Shown one piece after another: positions 42,182-51,360 of a stretch of DNA of 64,000 bases (the first letter of the stretch is position 1; each line of letters begins with the position of its first letter). Below the pieces are notes generated by a model that saw only the letters and a list, made by a program, of their open reading frames with translations, was not told where the DNA came from and ran no database searches. A program made the position numbers and the translations under genes. Source of the stretch: Phaeobacter sp. G2 (lineage in GTDB: Bacteria > Pseudomonadota > Alphaproteobacteria > Rhodobacterales > Rhodobacteraceae); assembly GCA_025163595.1 (NCBI GenBank), contig CP104106.1:41596-105595 (forward strand), written 5' to 3'.

Positions 42182-43465
42182 ATGAAACATACAGGTTGGC
42201 GCAAGCCGACACCGGGTCTTGGCATTGCAGAGCAGCTTGCCCAAGCCGGTGAACAGTTAGCTGTACCCAAGACGCGGGCCTTCGTGGCCGTAAAGCGGGT
42301 CGGTGCATACATTGGCCTCAAGGCCGGAGACATGATGCTCCTCGACACGCTCGGGGCCTTTACTCAGGCCCAGGACTGGGAGGAGGGGCAGCGCCCGATC
42401 GTCTGGGCATCAAACGCCTATCTGATGGAGCAGACGGGCTTCTCGCTCTCGGCTCTCAAACGCCATGCGCGACGGCTGGCCGAGATCGGCGTGATCTCCT
42501 TCCAGGACAGCCCGAACGGCAAGCGGTGGGGGCGCAGGGACGCCGATGGGCGCATTATCGAGGCCTACGGCTTCGATCTGTCGCCGCTGTCGGCCCGTGT
42601 CGAGGAGTTCGAGGAGTTGCATGCCGATTTACAGGCCGAACGTGAGCTCTGTCAGCGCCTGAAGCGCCAGATCACGGTGGCACGACGGATGATCAGGGCG
42701 CGGATCGAGGCTGCCGTCAGCAACGCGCTGCGCGGGCCCTGGGCGCAGTTCACGGGGCTCTTCGAAGAGCTTTTGGACCGGCTTCCGCGCCGCCACGAAG
42801 CTTCCGAACAGCTTGTCCGGCTCTTGACCTGGTTCAAAGAGCTTCAGGAGCGTGTCGAGGCAGCTTACCTTAAGGCAACTGAGGCTGTCCAACCTGTGGA
42901 AAACACGCCTGCAACCAAGGCACAAGTCTTCGAAAAGACTCAAAAAATGAACCCCAGGGAGGTCATTTCTGACCCCCATATACTAATTACAACCCAACTA
43001 AATCCTGTAACCTGTAATCGCTCAGAAACTGAGCAAGCGGCGGGCGTGGTGCCAAATGCGCCACCGGAAGAGCAGGTTGATAGGGAGTTGGAAGAGTGGG
43101 TTGCTGAGACCCGCAAAAAACGTGGAGCAGCGCTTGATTTGCCGACTGTGATGCAGGCTTGTCCCGAATTCGCGTCCTGGGCGCGCAATATGGGCGGGTA
43201 TCTCAAAGATTGGGGCGATCTGCACCGGGTTGCTGGCCAGTTGAGGCCAATGATTGGCGTCTCGGAGCATGCCTGGAACCTCGCGCAGGTTCGTCTTGGG
43301 CCTCAAATTGCAACCGCCGCGCTGGTTCTGACCTTCGATAAGCATTGCGCCGGCGAAGTCGCGTCTCCGGGCGGCTATCTCCGTGGTATTGTCCAGAAGG
43401 CCGGGGCAGGGGAGTTGCACCTCGAGCGTAGCTTCTACGGTAGGCTCAGCGGGCAGGCGGCGTAA
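42182..43465 (+). CDS. repC: RepC replication initiator
   Basis: Initiator that acts on an origin inside its own gene. 427 residues. The N-terminal RepC region (GWRKPTPGLGIAEQLAQAGE; YIGLKAGDMMLLDTLGAFTQ; NAYLMEQTGFSLSALKRHAR) and the C-terminal winged region (WARNMGGYLKDWGDLHRVAG) are clear. A GGAGGTGAG ribosome site precedes the ATG. The AT-rich stretch in the middle is the expected origin. Expression is limited by the antisense RNA upstream. Confidence 0.95.
   Translation: MKHTGWRKPTPGLGIAEQLAQAGEQLAVPKTRAFVAVKRVGAYIGLKAGDMMLLDTLGAFTQAQDWEEGQRPIVWASNAYLMEQTGFSLSALKRHARRLAEIGVISFQDSPNGKRWGRRDADGRIIEAYGFDLSPLSARVEEFEELHADLQAERELCQRLKRQITVARRMIRARIEAAVSNALRGPWAQFTGLFEELLDRLPRRHEASEQLVRLLTWFKELQERVEAAYLKATEAVQPVENTPATKAQVFEKTQKMNPREVISDPHILITTQLNPVTCNRSETEQAAGVVPNAPPEEQVDRELEEWVAETRKKRGAALDLPTVMQACPEFASWARNMGGYLKDWGDLHRVAGQLRPMIGVSEHAWNLAQVRLGPQIATAALVLTFDKHCAGEVASPGGYLRGIVQKAGAGELHLERSFYGRLSGQAA
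42940..43020. other. Probable oriV inside repC
   Basis: This AT-rich island within an otherwise GC-rich gene includes CAAAAAATGAA and ATACTAATTACAACC. In characterised repABC plasmids the origin lies in the AT-rich middle of repC. Assigned from this rule and base composition only. Confidence 0.55.
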
Positions 43466-43477
43466 TGGGGCAGCGGA

Positions 43478-44587
43478 TCAAAGCCCCGCGGCCTTGGTCA
43501 GGTTCACCCGGAATCTGTCGCGACGGCGTTGATACCGGCGGGTCATCTCGGCCGATGCGTGTCCGAGCTGCTTCTGGACATAGCGTTCGTCGACTTCCGC
43601 GCTGCTGGCGAGACCGGCGCGCAAGGAATGGCCTGAAAACAGCGCTAAGCGGTCTTTTTCCGGCAGCTCGGCGCGAATGCCGGATTTCAGGACGGTGGAT
43701 TTGATGAGGCGGGCGACATGCTTGTCGTTGAGGCGTTTTTCCAAGGCCTTCTTTCCGTCGCGGGATGTGCGGACGAAGACCGGTCCGAAGTCGATCTTCG
43801 CGAAATGCAGCCATTGTTCCAGCGCATGAACGGGGCAGGTTTGGTTCGAAGAACCGCGGCCAATCTCCACCTCGCGCCAACCGGCTTTGGCATTCAGAGT
43901 CAGCACAGCACCGTCACCGAGGATCTCGATCCAACCGCCTGAATCATGCGTATCGTCTTTACCGACATCGAGGCTGATGATTTCAGAACGGCGCAACCCG
44001 CCAGCATATCCCAAGAGCAGGATGGCTCGGTCACGCAGGCCGCGCAGGTCGTAGGGCAGGGTGGCCACCATTGCGAGGATGTCTTCCGGCAGGATCGCTT
44101 CTTTCTGTACCGGTGGCCGCGCATGTTTGCGCTTGATGCCGGCCAGGACGGTGGCGATGTGGCGATCCTTGCGGTCCAGCGCGAACCCACGTTGCGCGTA
44201 GTTCCAGGCAAGCCCAGAAAGGCGGCGATCTAAGGTGCTCACCGAGAGGGCAGGGGACCCATTGGTCGGCGCGGCCAGGTCCGTCAGATAGAGACCAATC
44301 ATCTCTGGAGACGGGGGTAGGGGCTCCGCGCCTTTCAATCTGCACCAACGCGCAAAGTGCTTCCAGTCGGCGGCGTAGGCCTTGTTGGTGTTTTCGGCGG
44401 TCGAGGCCTTGGCGTAATCACGTGCGTTCTCGGCCAGTCGATCCAGCGTACCTGAGCCGGCCACATGGGAGGGCAGGGTCAGAGCCTCGCTGGATGTCGG
44501 GTCTCTCGCGTCGTCTTCGTTGATGGAAGACCCGATTGGTGCGTCTGAGATCGATTTCTCATTCATTTTTGACATGTCGCTGAGCAT
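43478..44587 (-). CDS. Tyrosine site-specific recombinase
   Basis: Integrase of the XerC/D-like superfamily, about 369 residues. The N-terminal SAM-like core-binding domain (AYAADWKHFARWCRLKG) is followed by the catalytic Arg (YAGGLRRSEIISLD), HSLRAGLASSAE (His and second Arg), QLGHASAEM (His) and TRRYQRRRD (Tyr). All catalytic residues are present. The start is uncertain; ATG at 44587 is used and ATG at 44566 is possible. It ends 12 bases from the end of repC, convergent, and may resolve plasmid multimers or move an element. Confidence 0.88.
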   Translation of the reverse strand: MLSDMSKMNEKSISDAPIGSSINEDDARDPTSSEALTLPSHVAGSGTLDRLAENARDYAKASTAENTNKAYAADWKHFARWCRLKGAEPLPPSPEMIGLYLTDLAAPTNGSPALSVSTLDRRLSGLAWNYAQRGFALDRKDRHIATVLAGIKRKHARPPVQKEAILPEDILAMVATLPYDLRGLRDRAILLLGYAGGLRRSEIISLDVGKDDTHDSGGWIEILGDGAVLTLNAKAGWREVEIGRGSSNQTCPVHALEQWLHFAKIDFGPVFVRTSRDGKKALEKRLNDKHVARLIKSTVLKSGIRAELPEKDRLALFSGHSLRAGLASSAEVDERYVQKQLGHASAEMTRRYQRRRDRFRVNLTKAAGL

Positions 44588-44597
44588 ATCTTTTGAG

Positions 44598-44622
44598 GTC
44601 CGATAATACAAACTTATTGGAC
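44598..44622. promoter_or_regulatory. Imperfect palindrome between recombinase and DUF1403 genes
   Basis: GTCCGATAA (44598-44606) and TTATTGGAC (44614-44622) are inverted with one mismatch around a seven-base centre. It lies just upstream of the recombinase start in the divergent promoter region, a natural operator position. Confidence 0.5.
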
Positions 44623-44700
44623 ATGACTGCGAGCGACAAGGTGGGGCGGTTTATGTGCTATTTTCTGGTAGAAAGCGCCGCGCTGATATAGGCTGCAGGC

Positions 44701-45585
44701 ATGACATTTGCCCGGCCGGATCACATCGTCGACCTCGACACGTTACCCCGGATGCCCGCCTGGGTCACCTCTGCACGCGCTGAAACCCTTGAAGATGTTG
44801 CGTTTTTGTCGGGTTCGGCGCTGAACCACCTGCATCTTATGTTGGGACGCGCGGAGGTGCCCCAAGCCTTGTTTCGGGACCGGCTCGCGCTGCGCGCGGC
44901 CGAGGCTTGTATCGCGTTCTCTGGGCGGCCGGAGCGGGCAGGGGAGCTGCGCGACGCGGTGCACCTGCTGCGACCCGGCGATCTGCCCGGACCGGCGGGC
45001 GAAACTAGCCTCGCCTGGCGACGCGCTGTGGAACGGCCGGTATCGATCAAGGCTCTGGGTCGAGCCTTGCCCAGCTTCGACCTCCGCCAAATTGCCGCGT
45101 GGCTTGATGTGGGGAAAGGGGCGCCGGTAACCTGGGCCGCGAAGGTGTTGGAGGCGGTACTGCACGAGGTGCCGCGCGCAGATGTAGTAGGACTGATCCT
45201 CGCGGATGCGGCCCTCGCTCAGGCACTCGGCTGGGATCATCTCGTGCCGCTTCTGGCCCCAGCCCTGAAACGCGCCGACCTGCGCAAGCATGGCGAAGAC
45301 CTGCGTCTCGCCTGTCATCGGGCGCTCGTCTCATCGGCAGTCGAGGCCGTGCGCCTTGCCGCTGACCTCGAGCGCCGAACGACGCATCTGAAATCCGTCG
45401 CGCCGAAACTCCGGGCCAAGGGGGCAGGGCAGGCGGTCGAGTTGTTCCTGACCAGCGATGCGGTTGCCCCTTCGGCGCTGCCCTTGCCGGATCGCGCCGC
45501 GCGGCGGCTCTGCGATCGGTTGGTCGACCTCGGCGCTGTGCGCGAGCTGACCGGGCGGGACACCTTCCGGCTTTACGGGGTATAG
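44701..45585 (+). CDS. DUF1403 family protein
   Basis: 294 residues. The family is found on alphaproteobacterial plasmids, nearly always just upstream of scpB as here. Recognisable text is PRMPAWVTSARAETLEDVAF, FLSGSALNHLHLML, RDRLALRAAEACIAFSGR and the C-terminal DRAARRLCDRLVDLGAVREL, then TGRDTFRLYGV, which resembles a winged helix. Role unknown. Its stop codon touches the scpB start, so the two are coupled. Confidence 0.8.
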   Translation: MTFARPDHIVDLDTLPRMPAWVTSARAETLEDVAFLSGSALNHLHLMLGRAEVPQALFRDRLALRAAEACIAFSGRPERAGELRDAVHLLRPGDLPGPAGETSLAWRRAVERPVSIKALGRALPSFDLRQIAAWLDVGKGAPVTWAAKVLEAVLHEVPRADVVGLILADAALAQALGWDHLVPLLAPALKRADLRKHGEDLRLACHRALVSSAVEAVRLAADLERRTTHLKSVAPKLRAKGAGQAVELFLTSDAVAPSALPLPDRAARRLCDRLVDLGAVRELTGRDTFRLYGV

Positions 45586-45587
45586 TG

Positions 45588-46178
45588 ATGGCCAAGGATC
45601 GCCCCGAACTTGAGCTTGACCGCGAGTTGTCCGATCTGCCGCCCGAGCTGCGCTGGCGGGAATGGATGCGCCGGATCGAGGCCGTGCTCTTCGCCAGTGC
45701 CTCGCCAGTGCCGCGCGAAGACCTTGCCCGCGTGGTGGGGCAGGCGGCTTCGGTCGAATTGCTGGTCGAGGACCTTGCCGCCGATCTGGAAGGGCGGGCC
45801 TTCGAGATCGCTCGGGTCACTGGCGGCTGGATGTTCCGGACGCGGGCCGCCTACGCGCCCGCGATCCGCGCAGCGGCAGATGTCGGGAACCAGTTTCTGG
45901 ATCTGAGCGAGTTCGACGTCGCGGTCCTGGCCGCCATCGCCTACCATCAACCGATCACCCGCGACGGGCTCAAGGACATCTTCGGCAAGGAGATCAGCCG
46001 CGACCTGATAGGGCGGCTGCATTCGCGCAACCTGATCGGGACCGGGCCAAAGTCGCCCAGGCGAGGGGCCCCCTATACCTTCGTCACCACCGAGCAGTTC
46101 CTGGTCGCTTTTGGGTTGGAGAGTCTGCACGATCTTCCCGATCGGGAGCAGTTGGAGGATGCGGGGGTTGTGGGGTAG
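45588..46178 (+). CDS. scpB: ScpB-like winged-helix protein, plasmid type
   Basis: 196 residues. ScpB is the winged-helix partner of SMC-ScpA condensin. RRIEAVLFASASPVPREDL, VLAAIAYHQPITRDGL and KEISRDLIGRLHSRNLIGTG are family blocks, ending GLESLHDLPD. No scpA or smc gene is in the window, so it may join the host complex or work with DUF1403 alone. ATG at 45588 is used; a GTG at 45585 directly before it is in frame. Confidence 0.85.
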   Translation: MAKDRPELELDRELSDLPPELRWREWMRRIEAVLFASASPVPREDLARVVGQAASVELLVEDLAADLEGRAFEIARVTGGWMFRTRAAYAPAIRAAADVGNQFLDLSEFDVAVLAAIAYHQPITRDGLKDIFGKEISRDLIGRLHSRNLIGTGPKSPRRGAPYTFVTTEQFLVAFGLESLHDLPDREQLEDAGVVG

Positions 46179-46487
46179 CTGCTTCAAGTGGGCGTCGGCT
46201 GACGAACTGGAATCCTCGGCATAGAATTCATCCCGACTTTGCTCTCGCGGAATCTACCTCTGGGCATCATCGTCGGCAGCAACGAATTCCATCGTGAGGA
46301 CAACGTCAGTCGTTTTGAAATCTGGTCGGGAAAGCTTGATAGACCTATTGACCGGTCAGTCCAAGGGTCGCCTACCCAGTTCATCTGCGATCATTCAATC
46401 CATCATGGCCTACATGTAGTATCCGAGGCCTTACGAAACGCTGATTGAAGTGCTATCTCTTTCATATGGAAGGTACGGGTTATTGGC
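46179..46487. other. Intergenic region before the short-Argonaute operon
   Basis: 309 bases, less GC-rich than the scpB gene. A TGACCGGTCA palindrome lies at 46349-46358. No convincing gene is seen. It should hold the promoter of the Argonaute operon. Confidence 0.45.
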
Positions 46488-47822
46488 GTGAACAAGAAGA
46501 TTACTGCCAGTCAGCGCATTGGCGAAATCGGGGAGAAGGCGGCTAATCTTCAATTCTTGCGAATTGGGTTCCAATTCGATGGGCGTTCACGGCTGGAAGC
46601 GGGGATAGACGGCATCGCTGAGGTGATGGACGATGATCAGCCGACAGCGAAGATGATTGCCGTTCAGGTCAAGGCTACTGAGCGTGGCAGCTATGTCGGC
46701 GAGACGGACGCCGGTTTCACCTATCGTGTCCGCGCTTCAGATTTCGACTACTGGCGCGGCTCCAACCTACCCGTGATCCTTGTTCTCTACAGGCAATCAG
46801 ATGACACGTTCTTCTGGAAATCGCTCGAAAACCTCGTTGGCGAGGCCGAACGCACATTGCAGTTCGACAAGGAGCGCGACGTCTTGGACGGACGTGCGAA
46901 GAATCACCTCGCTGCCCTGACCGTCGCCAAGCAAGGACACGGTTACTACGTCCCGCCACTTGGGGGAGGGGAGGAAGCGATCATCAACATGGTGCCATTG
47001 CAGCTTCCTGAGGAAATCTTCGTCGCACAGACACAGCTCTCTACCCAGAAGGCGCTCGCCCGGATGAATAAGGTCCGGGACGGCCAGCGGTACGATTGGA
47101 TGGTCGATGAAACCTCGCTTTGGACATTCTGCGACCCACTAACCACACCCGTTCGCGACCTGGTCGAACGGGATCAGGTCGAACGGATCGAAACCGACTT
47201 TCTGGCACAACACGACGCAGTGGATCAGCAATACAAATTTGCGGGTCTGTTGCGACATACTCTGGGCCATGACTTTCGGGATTTGCTTGGATGGGACCGA
47301 AAGAAAAAGCAGTTCTACTTCTTGCCAACACCTGGAGGCGTCGCGCGCAAGTTTCGCTATCTTGGTGCGAAGCAGAAGACACAGGCAGACGTTGTCAGCG
47401 TCTATCAGAAGTCGAAGGGGGAGGGGCCCATCGACTATGTGCGGCACCATTCATTCCATCCCCGGTTCGAGCGCTTGGCGGACCAATGGTACCTGATCAT
47501 CAACCCATCCTACTATTTCACTTCGGATGGAGAGCGCGCGCTCAACTATCCGGATGCCTTGTTGTCCGGGAAGAAGCGCCTCGACACAAACAACACCGTT
47601 CGAGGCCAGGTGATCATGTGGCATCGATTGCTGTCAGGTATGGAATTTGAAGATGCCGGCGAACTGCTGGCACCCGACACCAAGACGGATCGTATCATCA
47701 AGTTTGGTGACCCGCCTTCCATCGAACTGCCAAAGAGTGTGCCCGAGGACGTGTGGGGCGCGAAGGCGCAGAAGTCGAAGAAGCCGTCCGGCTCGAATGA
47801 ACAAGGCAGCTTTGACCTATGA
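46488..47822 (+). CDS. DREN-APAZ protein: DUF4365-type nuclease fused to APAZ domain (SPARDA effector)
   Basis: 444 residues. The N-terminal 170 or so form a DUF4365 PD-(D/E)xK-like nuclease: [16 protein letters not shown] (Glu 13/16), [10 protein letters not shown] (Asp 41) and IAVQVKATE (Q60-x-K62). The remainder, from about residue 190, fits the APAZ region that docks on short Argonautes ([38 protein letters not shown]). In SPARDA systems this subunit is the DNase unleashed when the Argonaute senses target DNA through a guide. GTG at 46488 has GGAAGG a little far upstream. Its stop overlaps the pAgo start (ATGA). Confidence 0.85.
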   Translation: MNKKITASQRIGEIGEKAANLQFLRIGFQFDGRSRLEAGIDGIAEVMDDDQPTAKMIAVQVKATERGSYVGETDAGFTYRVRASDFDYWRGSNLPVILVLYRQSDDTFFWKSLENLVGEAERTLQFDKERDVLDGRAKNHLAALTVAKQGHGYYVPPLGGGEEAIINMVPLQLPEEIFVAQTQLSTQKALARMNKVRDGQRYDWMVDETSLWTFCDPLTTPVRDLVERDQVERIETDFLAQHDAVDQQYKFAGLLRHTLGHDFRDLLGWDRKKKQFYFLPTPGGVARKFRYLGAKQKTQADVVSVYQKSKGEGPIDYVRHHSFHPRFERLADQWYLIINPSYYFTSDGERALNYPDALLSGKKRLDTNNTVRGQVIMWHRLLSGMEFEDAGELLAPDTKTDRIIKFGDPPSIELPKSVPEDVWGAKAQKSKKPSGSNEQGSFDL

Positions 47823-49294
47823 GCGACTTCAAGACAAAGATCTTCCCGGAGCCTGAACTGGAATTTGGTGACCAACACCATCATCCTGATCCACGATTGG
47901 GGTTGCTACAGGCGGGCCCGTTGCAAACGAACCTGGGGGACACGATCAAAGTCGGCGTTGTTGGCAGCGCTCTGACCGTCGAAAAATCAGGCGAGTTTCT
48001 GAATGCGATCGAAGATGGGTTCGAGGGTAAGACCGAAAAGCACCCGAACCTGCACCCGGACTTCCCTGGGTTGAGAAACCAGAACCCCTATCGGTGCCGG
48101 TTTGAAATGGTGGCTGCCGAAGATGGAGTGCTGACGAAAGGTCAGATCGAGAAGATTGCCAAGGAACCGAGCGATGCGCGTGCTGTGGAGATAGCCGTCG
48201 ACGCAGTTATGGCGCAACTGGAAAAGTTGGAGGCGCATCATGAACGGCCGGACGTGGTCATGGTTTCTCTCCCTGTCAAGTTGATCGAACGGGTCTGGAG
48301 AAACGAGCGGGCGCGCGATGACGAAGGTATAGAGGGCGAAGCGGCCGACGCGAAAGCTGGCAGAGAAACCTCTCCGAACTTCCGTGGCTTGCTCAAGGCC
48401 AGAGCGATGGACCTCAGATTCTCAATTCAGATTGTCTGGGAGGATGTCATCAACCCCGATGCCAAGATCCCTCGCAAGATCAAGGAGAACTCTGACCGCC
48501 AAACCCAAGATCGAGCTGACCTCGCATGGAACCTCATGACGACGCTCTACTACAAGGGCAGCGGCAAGGTGCCCTGGCGCAGATTGCCGGAAGAAGGCGA
48601 GTTCACCGCCTGTTACATTGGCATCAGCTTTTTCAAGGATGCCGAAACCGACGAGATATGGACCAGTGCTGCGCAAATGTTCGACGAGCGGGGCAGAGGG
48701 TTCATTCTTAGAGGCGGTCCTGCGCAGTCAGAGTCGCGGGGTCGCCACCCGTTCCTCACTATCGATGAGGCTCACAAGCTTACCGAGAGCGCCTTGGCCG
48801 CCTACAAGTCGGTCCATAGAACGATGCCGGCACGCGTGATCGTCATGAAGACGTCGCGCTTTCGCGAGGACGAGGCCGAGGGTGTTGGCAAGGCGCTCGA
48901 CGAGGCAGGTGTGGAACTGCGCGATCTCGTTTGGATTCATGAGAGCTATTCAGTCAAGGTGCTGCGCGACGGCGACTTCCCTGTCCTCCGCGGCACCTTC
49001 GTTGAACTGGACGGCAATGGGCTGCTCTATACCAACGGCAGCATTCCCTACTATGGGACCTATCCTGGCCTCTATGTCCCGAACCCCCTGTTGCTCTGTC
49101 CGCACCCGCAAAGCGAGAGCACGATCGAACAGATTGCGAAGGAAGTTTTCAGCCTCACGAAGGTGAACTGGAACTCGACCCAGATGAACCAACGCTTGCC
49201 GATTCCGATCCGAGCAGCCCGTAAGGTTGGTGACGTGTTGAAATACGTTCCCTCGGGGCAAAAGGTCAGCAGTGACTATCGGAAGTACATTTAG
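47819..49294 (+). CDS. Short prokaryotic Argonaute (MID-PIWI), catalytically inactive
   Basis: 491 residues, with only MID and PIWI lobes and no N or PAZ domain. The family block [20 protein letters not shown] lies at residues 234-253. At the first PIWI tetrad position the sequence is CYIGISFF (Ser 270 instead of Asp), and at the later Asp site [12 protein letters not shown] (no Asp), so it cannot slice. The C-terminal [15 protein letters not shown] is typical. It should bind an RNA guide, recognise invader DNA and activate the DREN-APAZ partner encoded immediately upstream with a four-base overlap. Confidence 0.9.
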   Translation: MSDFKTKIFPEPELEFGDQHHHPDPRLGLLQAGPLQTNLGDTIKVGVVGSALTVEKSGEFLNAIEDGFEGKTEKHPNLHPDFPGLRNQNPYRCRFEMVAAEDGVLTKGQIEKIAKEPSDARAVEIAVDAVMAQLEKLEAHHERPDVVMVSLPVKLIERVWRNERARDDEGIEGEAADAKAGRETSPNFRGLLKARAMDLRFSIQIVWEDVINPDAKIPRKIKENSDRQTQDRADLAWNLMTTLYYKGSGKVPWRRLPEEGEFTACYIGISFFKDAETDEIWTSAAQMFDERGRGFILRGGPAQSESRGRHPFLTIDEAHKLTESALAAYKSVHRTMPARVIVMKTSRFREDEAEGVGKALDEAGVELRDLVWIHESYSVKVLRDGDFPVLRGTFVELDGNGLLYTNGSIPYYGTYPGLYVPNPLLLCPHPQSESTIEQIAKEVFSLTKVNWNSTQMNQRLPIPIRAARKVGDVLKYVPSGQKVSSDYRKYI

Positions 49295-49444
49295 AAGCTG
49301 CACACGGAGCACGCCGTCGGCTCCGTGGCTGCTGTTAAGAGCATCTGATCGTCGATCCTCGAAGCTCCCAAGTTTCCAGCGGATCTTTTTTCGGCAAGTG
49401 ACTTCTCTGGCGTTTGATACATAAAAGAACATCACGCGCATGCC

Positions 49445-49466
49445 TTGATGTAGAATTCTACATCAA
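49445..49466. promoter_or_regulatory. Perfect 22-bp palindrome upstream of hipBA
   Basis: TTGATGTAGAA (49445-49455) is followed directly by its reverse complement TTCTACATCAA (49456-49466). It lies 73 bases before hipB, the place expected for the HipB autorepression operator. No second copy was noticed. Confidence 0.7.
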
Positions 49467-49538
49467 TCTTGAAGTCTGCTTCAGTGAGTGATATGTTTAT
49501 GAATATCATAGATGGCAAACGAAGCAGCAAGATAGATC

Positions 49539-50138
49539 ATGAGTTACGCAATAGAGCACATCGCAGAGTCGCTCAAAGCCGCGCGGGAACGCAAAGGGAT
49601 CTCTCAGCGCGCGCTCAGTGCGAAGGCTGGGGTTCCACAGAGCCACATCTCCAAGATCGAGAACGGGGCGGTCGATCTGCGTCTGTCCAGCCTGGTCGAG
49701 CTTGCACGTGTACTTGATCTGGAATTGACTCTGGTCCCGCGCAAGAAGCTGCCTGCCGTTCGGGCGATCATTCGCGGTGATGATGATGGTCACCGTGACG
49801 TTCAGAGCGCGCGTAAGGCGACGAACCTATTGCAGCGCCTTGATGACCAGATAGCAGCGCTTCCCAGTGAAACGCTCTCTGAGATTGTCGTTCAGGAGTT
49901 GCAGCGCCGGGCGCGCGAATTGATGCACTTCAAGCTTTCAGCCGATGATGTTGTTCAGTTGCAAGAAGCGTCTGCTGCCATGCAGGAGTTCCTGAGCGAT
50001 CCGCGCAATCTGGAAGCGGTCGAGCAGGCGCAGAGCCAGTTGCGCATGCTGCGCAACGCACTCGCCCATGGGGCGGGTGTATCTGCACCATCCTTACCGC
50101 GTCCGGCCTATCGTCTGGATGGTGACGATCATGGCTGA
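49539..50138 (+). CDS. hipB: HipB-like antitoxin, XRE helix-turn-helix
   Basis: 199 residues, longer than classical HipB (about 90). The N-terminal XRE domain reads SLKAARERKGISQRALSAKA, then GVPQSHISKIENGAVDLRLS. A helical C-terminal extension follows (LLQRLDDQIAALPSETLSEI; EAVEQAQSQLRMLRNALAHG). An acidic/His patch (RGDDDGHRD) links the two parts. It overlaps hipA by eight bases and probably represses its own promoter through the 22-bp palindrome. Confidence 0.85.
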   Translation: MSYAIEHIAESLKAARERKGISQRALSAKAGVPQSHISKIENGAVDLRLSSLVELARVLDLELTLVPRKKLPAVRAIIRGDDDGHRDVQSARKATNLLQRLDDQIAALPSETLSEIVVQELQRRARELMHFKLSADDVVQLQEASAAMQEFLSDPRNLEAVEQAQSQLRMLRNALAHGAGVSAPSLPRPAYRLDGDDHG

Positions 50139-51348
50139 TGTCAGTGTCCTTGAAGTCCTGCTCTACGGAGAGCCGATAGGTACGTTGACGCGGGTCAGCG
50201 GTGATACCTCGCTCTTTGCTTTCTCTGAAGGCTATGTCGCCGATGCGGGCAGGCCGGTTCTGAGCCTCGGTTTCAAGAATGAGCTTGGGGAACTGACCAC
50301 TGATTTCGGTACGCAGAACATGCACCTGCTGCCCTTCTTCTCCAATCTTCTGCCCGAAGGTCACATGCGAGACTATCTCGCCGAGCGCGCGGGCGTGAAG
50401 CCCGTCCGTGAATTTTTCCTGCTCTGGGTTCTCGGCGAGGACCTTCCCGGTGCGGTCACTGTTCGGCCCGCCGATGGTGAGGCGTGGCCCCCCGACGCTG
50501 ATGATGGTGAAGATCATCACGATGATCATCGAGATCAGGCGCTGAGGTTCTCGCTGGCAGGCGTTCAGTTGAAGTTCTCGGCTTTGGGAGACAAACAAGG
50601 CGGTCTTGCGATTCCGGCCAAGGGGGTCGGCGGCTCCTGGATCGTCAAGTTGCCAGCGCAAGGCTTCGATGCTGTCCCCGAGAATGAATTCTCGATGATG
50701 ACGCTCGCGCGTCTCTGCGGCATGGATGTTCCGCCGATAAGGCTGATCGATGTTGCCGACATCGGCAACCTGCCCGAGGGCATGGATAAGGTCAGCGGTC
50801 AGGCGCTGGCGGTCGAAAGATTTGACCGTCTAAGTGATGGCAGCGCTGTTCACATTGAAGACTTCGCGCAGGTCTTTCGCGTTTATCCCAAGGACAAGTA
50901 CGAGAAGGCAAGCCAGCGCAACATCGCACAGGTACTGGCCGCTGAATGCGGAGAGGCCGACATCGCCGAGTTTATCCGGCGGCTGACTTTCAATGTGCTG
51001 ATCGGCAATGCCGACATGCACCTCAAGAACTGGTCGCTGATCTATCCGGATCGTAGGCAGGCAGCGCTCGCGCCGTGTTACGATTTTGTTTCGACCATTG
51101 CCTACATAGACGACGACAAGGCGGCGCTCACCTTTAGCCGCACCAAGAAGTTCTCCGGGTTCTCGAAGGACGAGCTGTCGCACCTGGCTGCAAACGCCGG
51201 TTTATCCGAGAAGCTGGTTCTGGGAACCGCACGCGAGACTGTCGCGCGCTTCCATGAGCACTGGCAGGCCGAAAAGGGAAACCTGCCGCTGACCGCGGAT
51301 GCGATCAAGGCGATCGAAGCCCATTTGCACACAGTGCCGATAGCGTAG
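50131..51348 (+). CDS. hipA: HipA-like serine/threonine kinase toxin
   Basis: 405 residues. HipA kinases phosphorylate tRNA synthetases or other targets and induce dormancy. The N-terminal subdomain has PVLSLGF and NLLPEGHMRDYLAERAG. FSLAGVQLKFSAL (140-152) carries the regulatory Ser loop, SWIVKLP the ATP Lys (173), VERFDR the hinge, NADMHLKNWSLI the catalytic Asp/Asn loop (293-304) and CYDFVST the metal Asp (318). An odd His/Asp-rich insert lies at 122-135. ATG at 50131 overlaps hipB; the next gene starts 12 bases after the stop. Confidence 0.92.
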   Translation: MADVSVLEVLLYGEPIGTLTRVSGDTSLFAFSEGYVADAGRPVLSLGFKNELGELTTDFGTQNMHLLPFFSNLLPEGHMRDYLAERAGVKPVREFFLLWVLGEDLPGAVTVRPADGEAWPPDADDGEDHHDDHRDQALRFSLAGVQLKFSALGDKQGGLAIPAKGVGGSWIVKLPAQGFDAVPENEFSMMTLARLCGMDVPPIRLIDVADIGNLPEGMDKVSGQALAVERFDRLSDGSAVHIEDFAQVFRVYPKDKYEKASQRNIAQVLAAECGEADIAEFIRRLTFNVLIGNADMHLKNWSLIYPDRRQAALAPCYDFVSTIAYIDDDKAALTFSRTKKFSGFSKDELSHLAANAGLSEKLVLGTARETVARFHEHWQAEKGNLPLTADAIKAIEAHLHTVPIA

Positions 51349-51360
51349 GGGATTGGCAGA

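Noticed and set aside
46239..46448. 69-codon frame upstream of the Argonaute operon
   Set aside because: No ribosome site, no recognisable family, and atypical composition; treated as promoter DNA.
49303..49327. CACGGAGC/GCTCCGTG hairpin after the pAgo gene as terminator
   Set aside because: Eight-base stem but no T tract, and eight bases past the stop only by chance level; too weak to annotate as a terminator.
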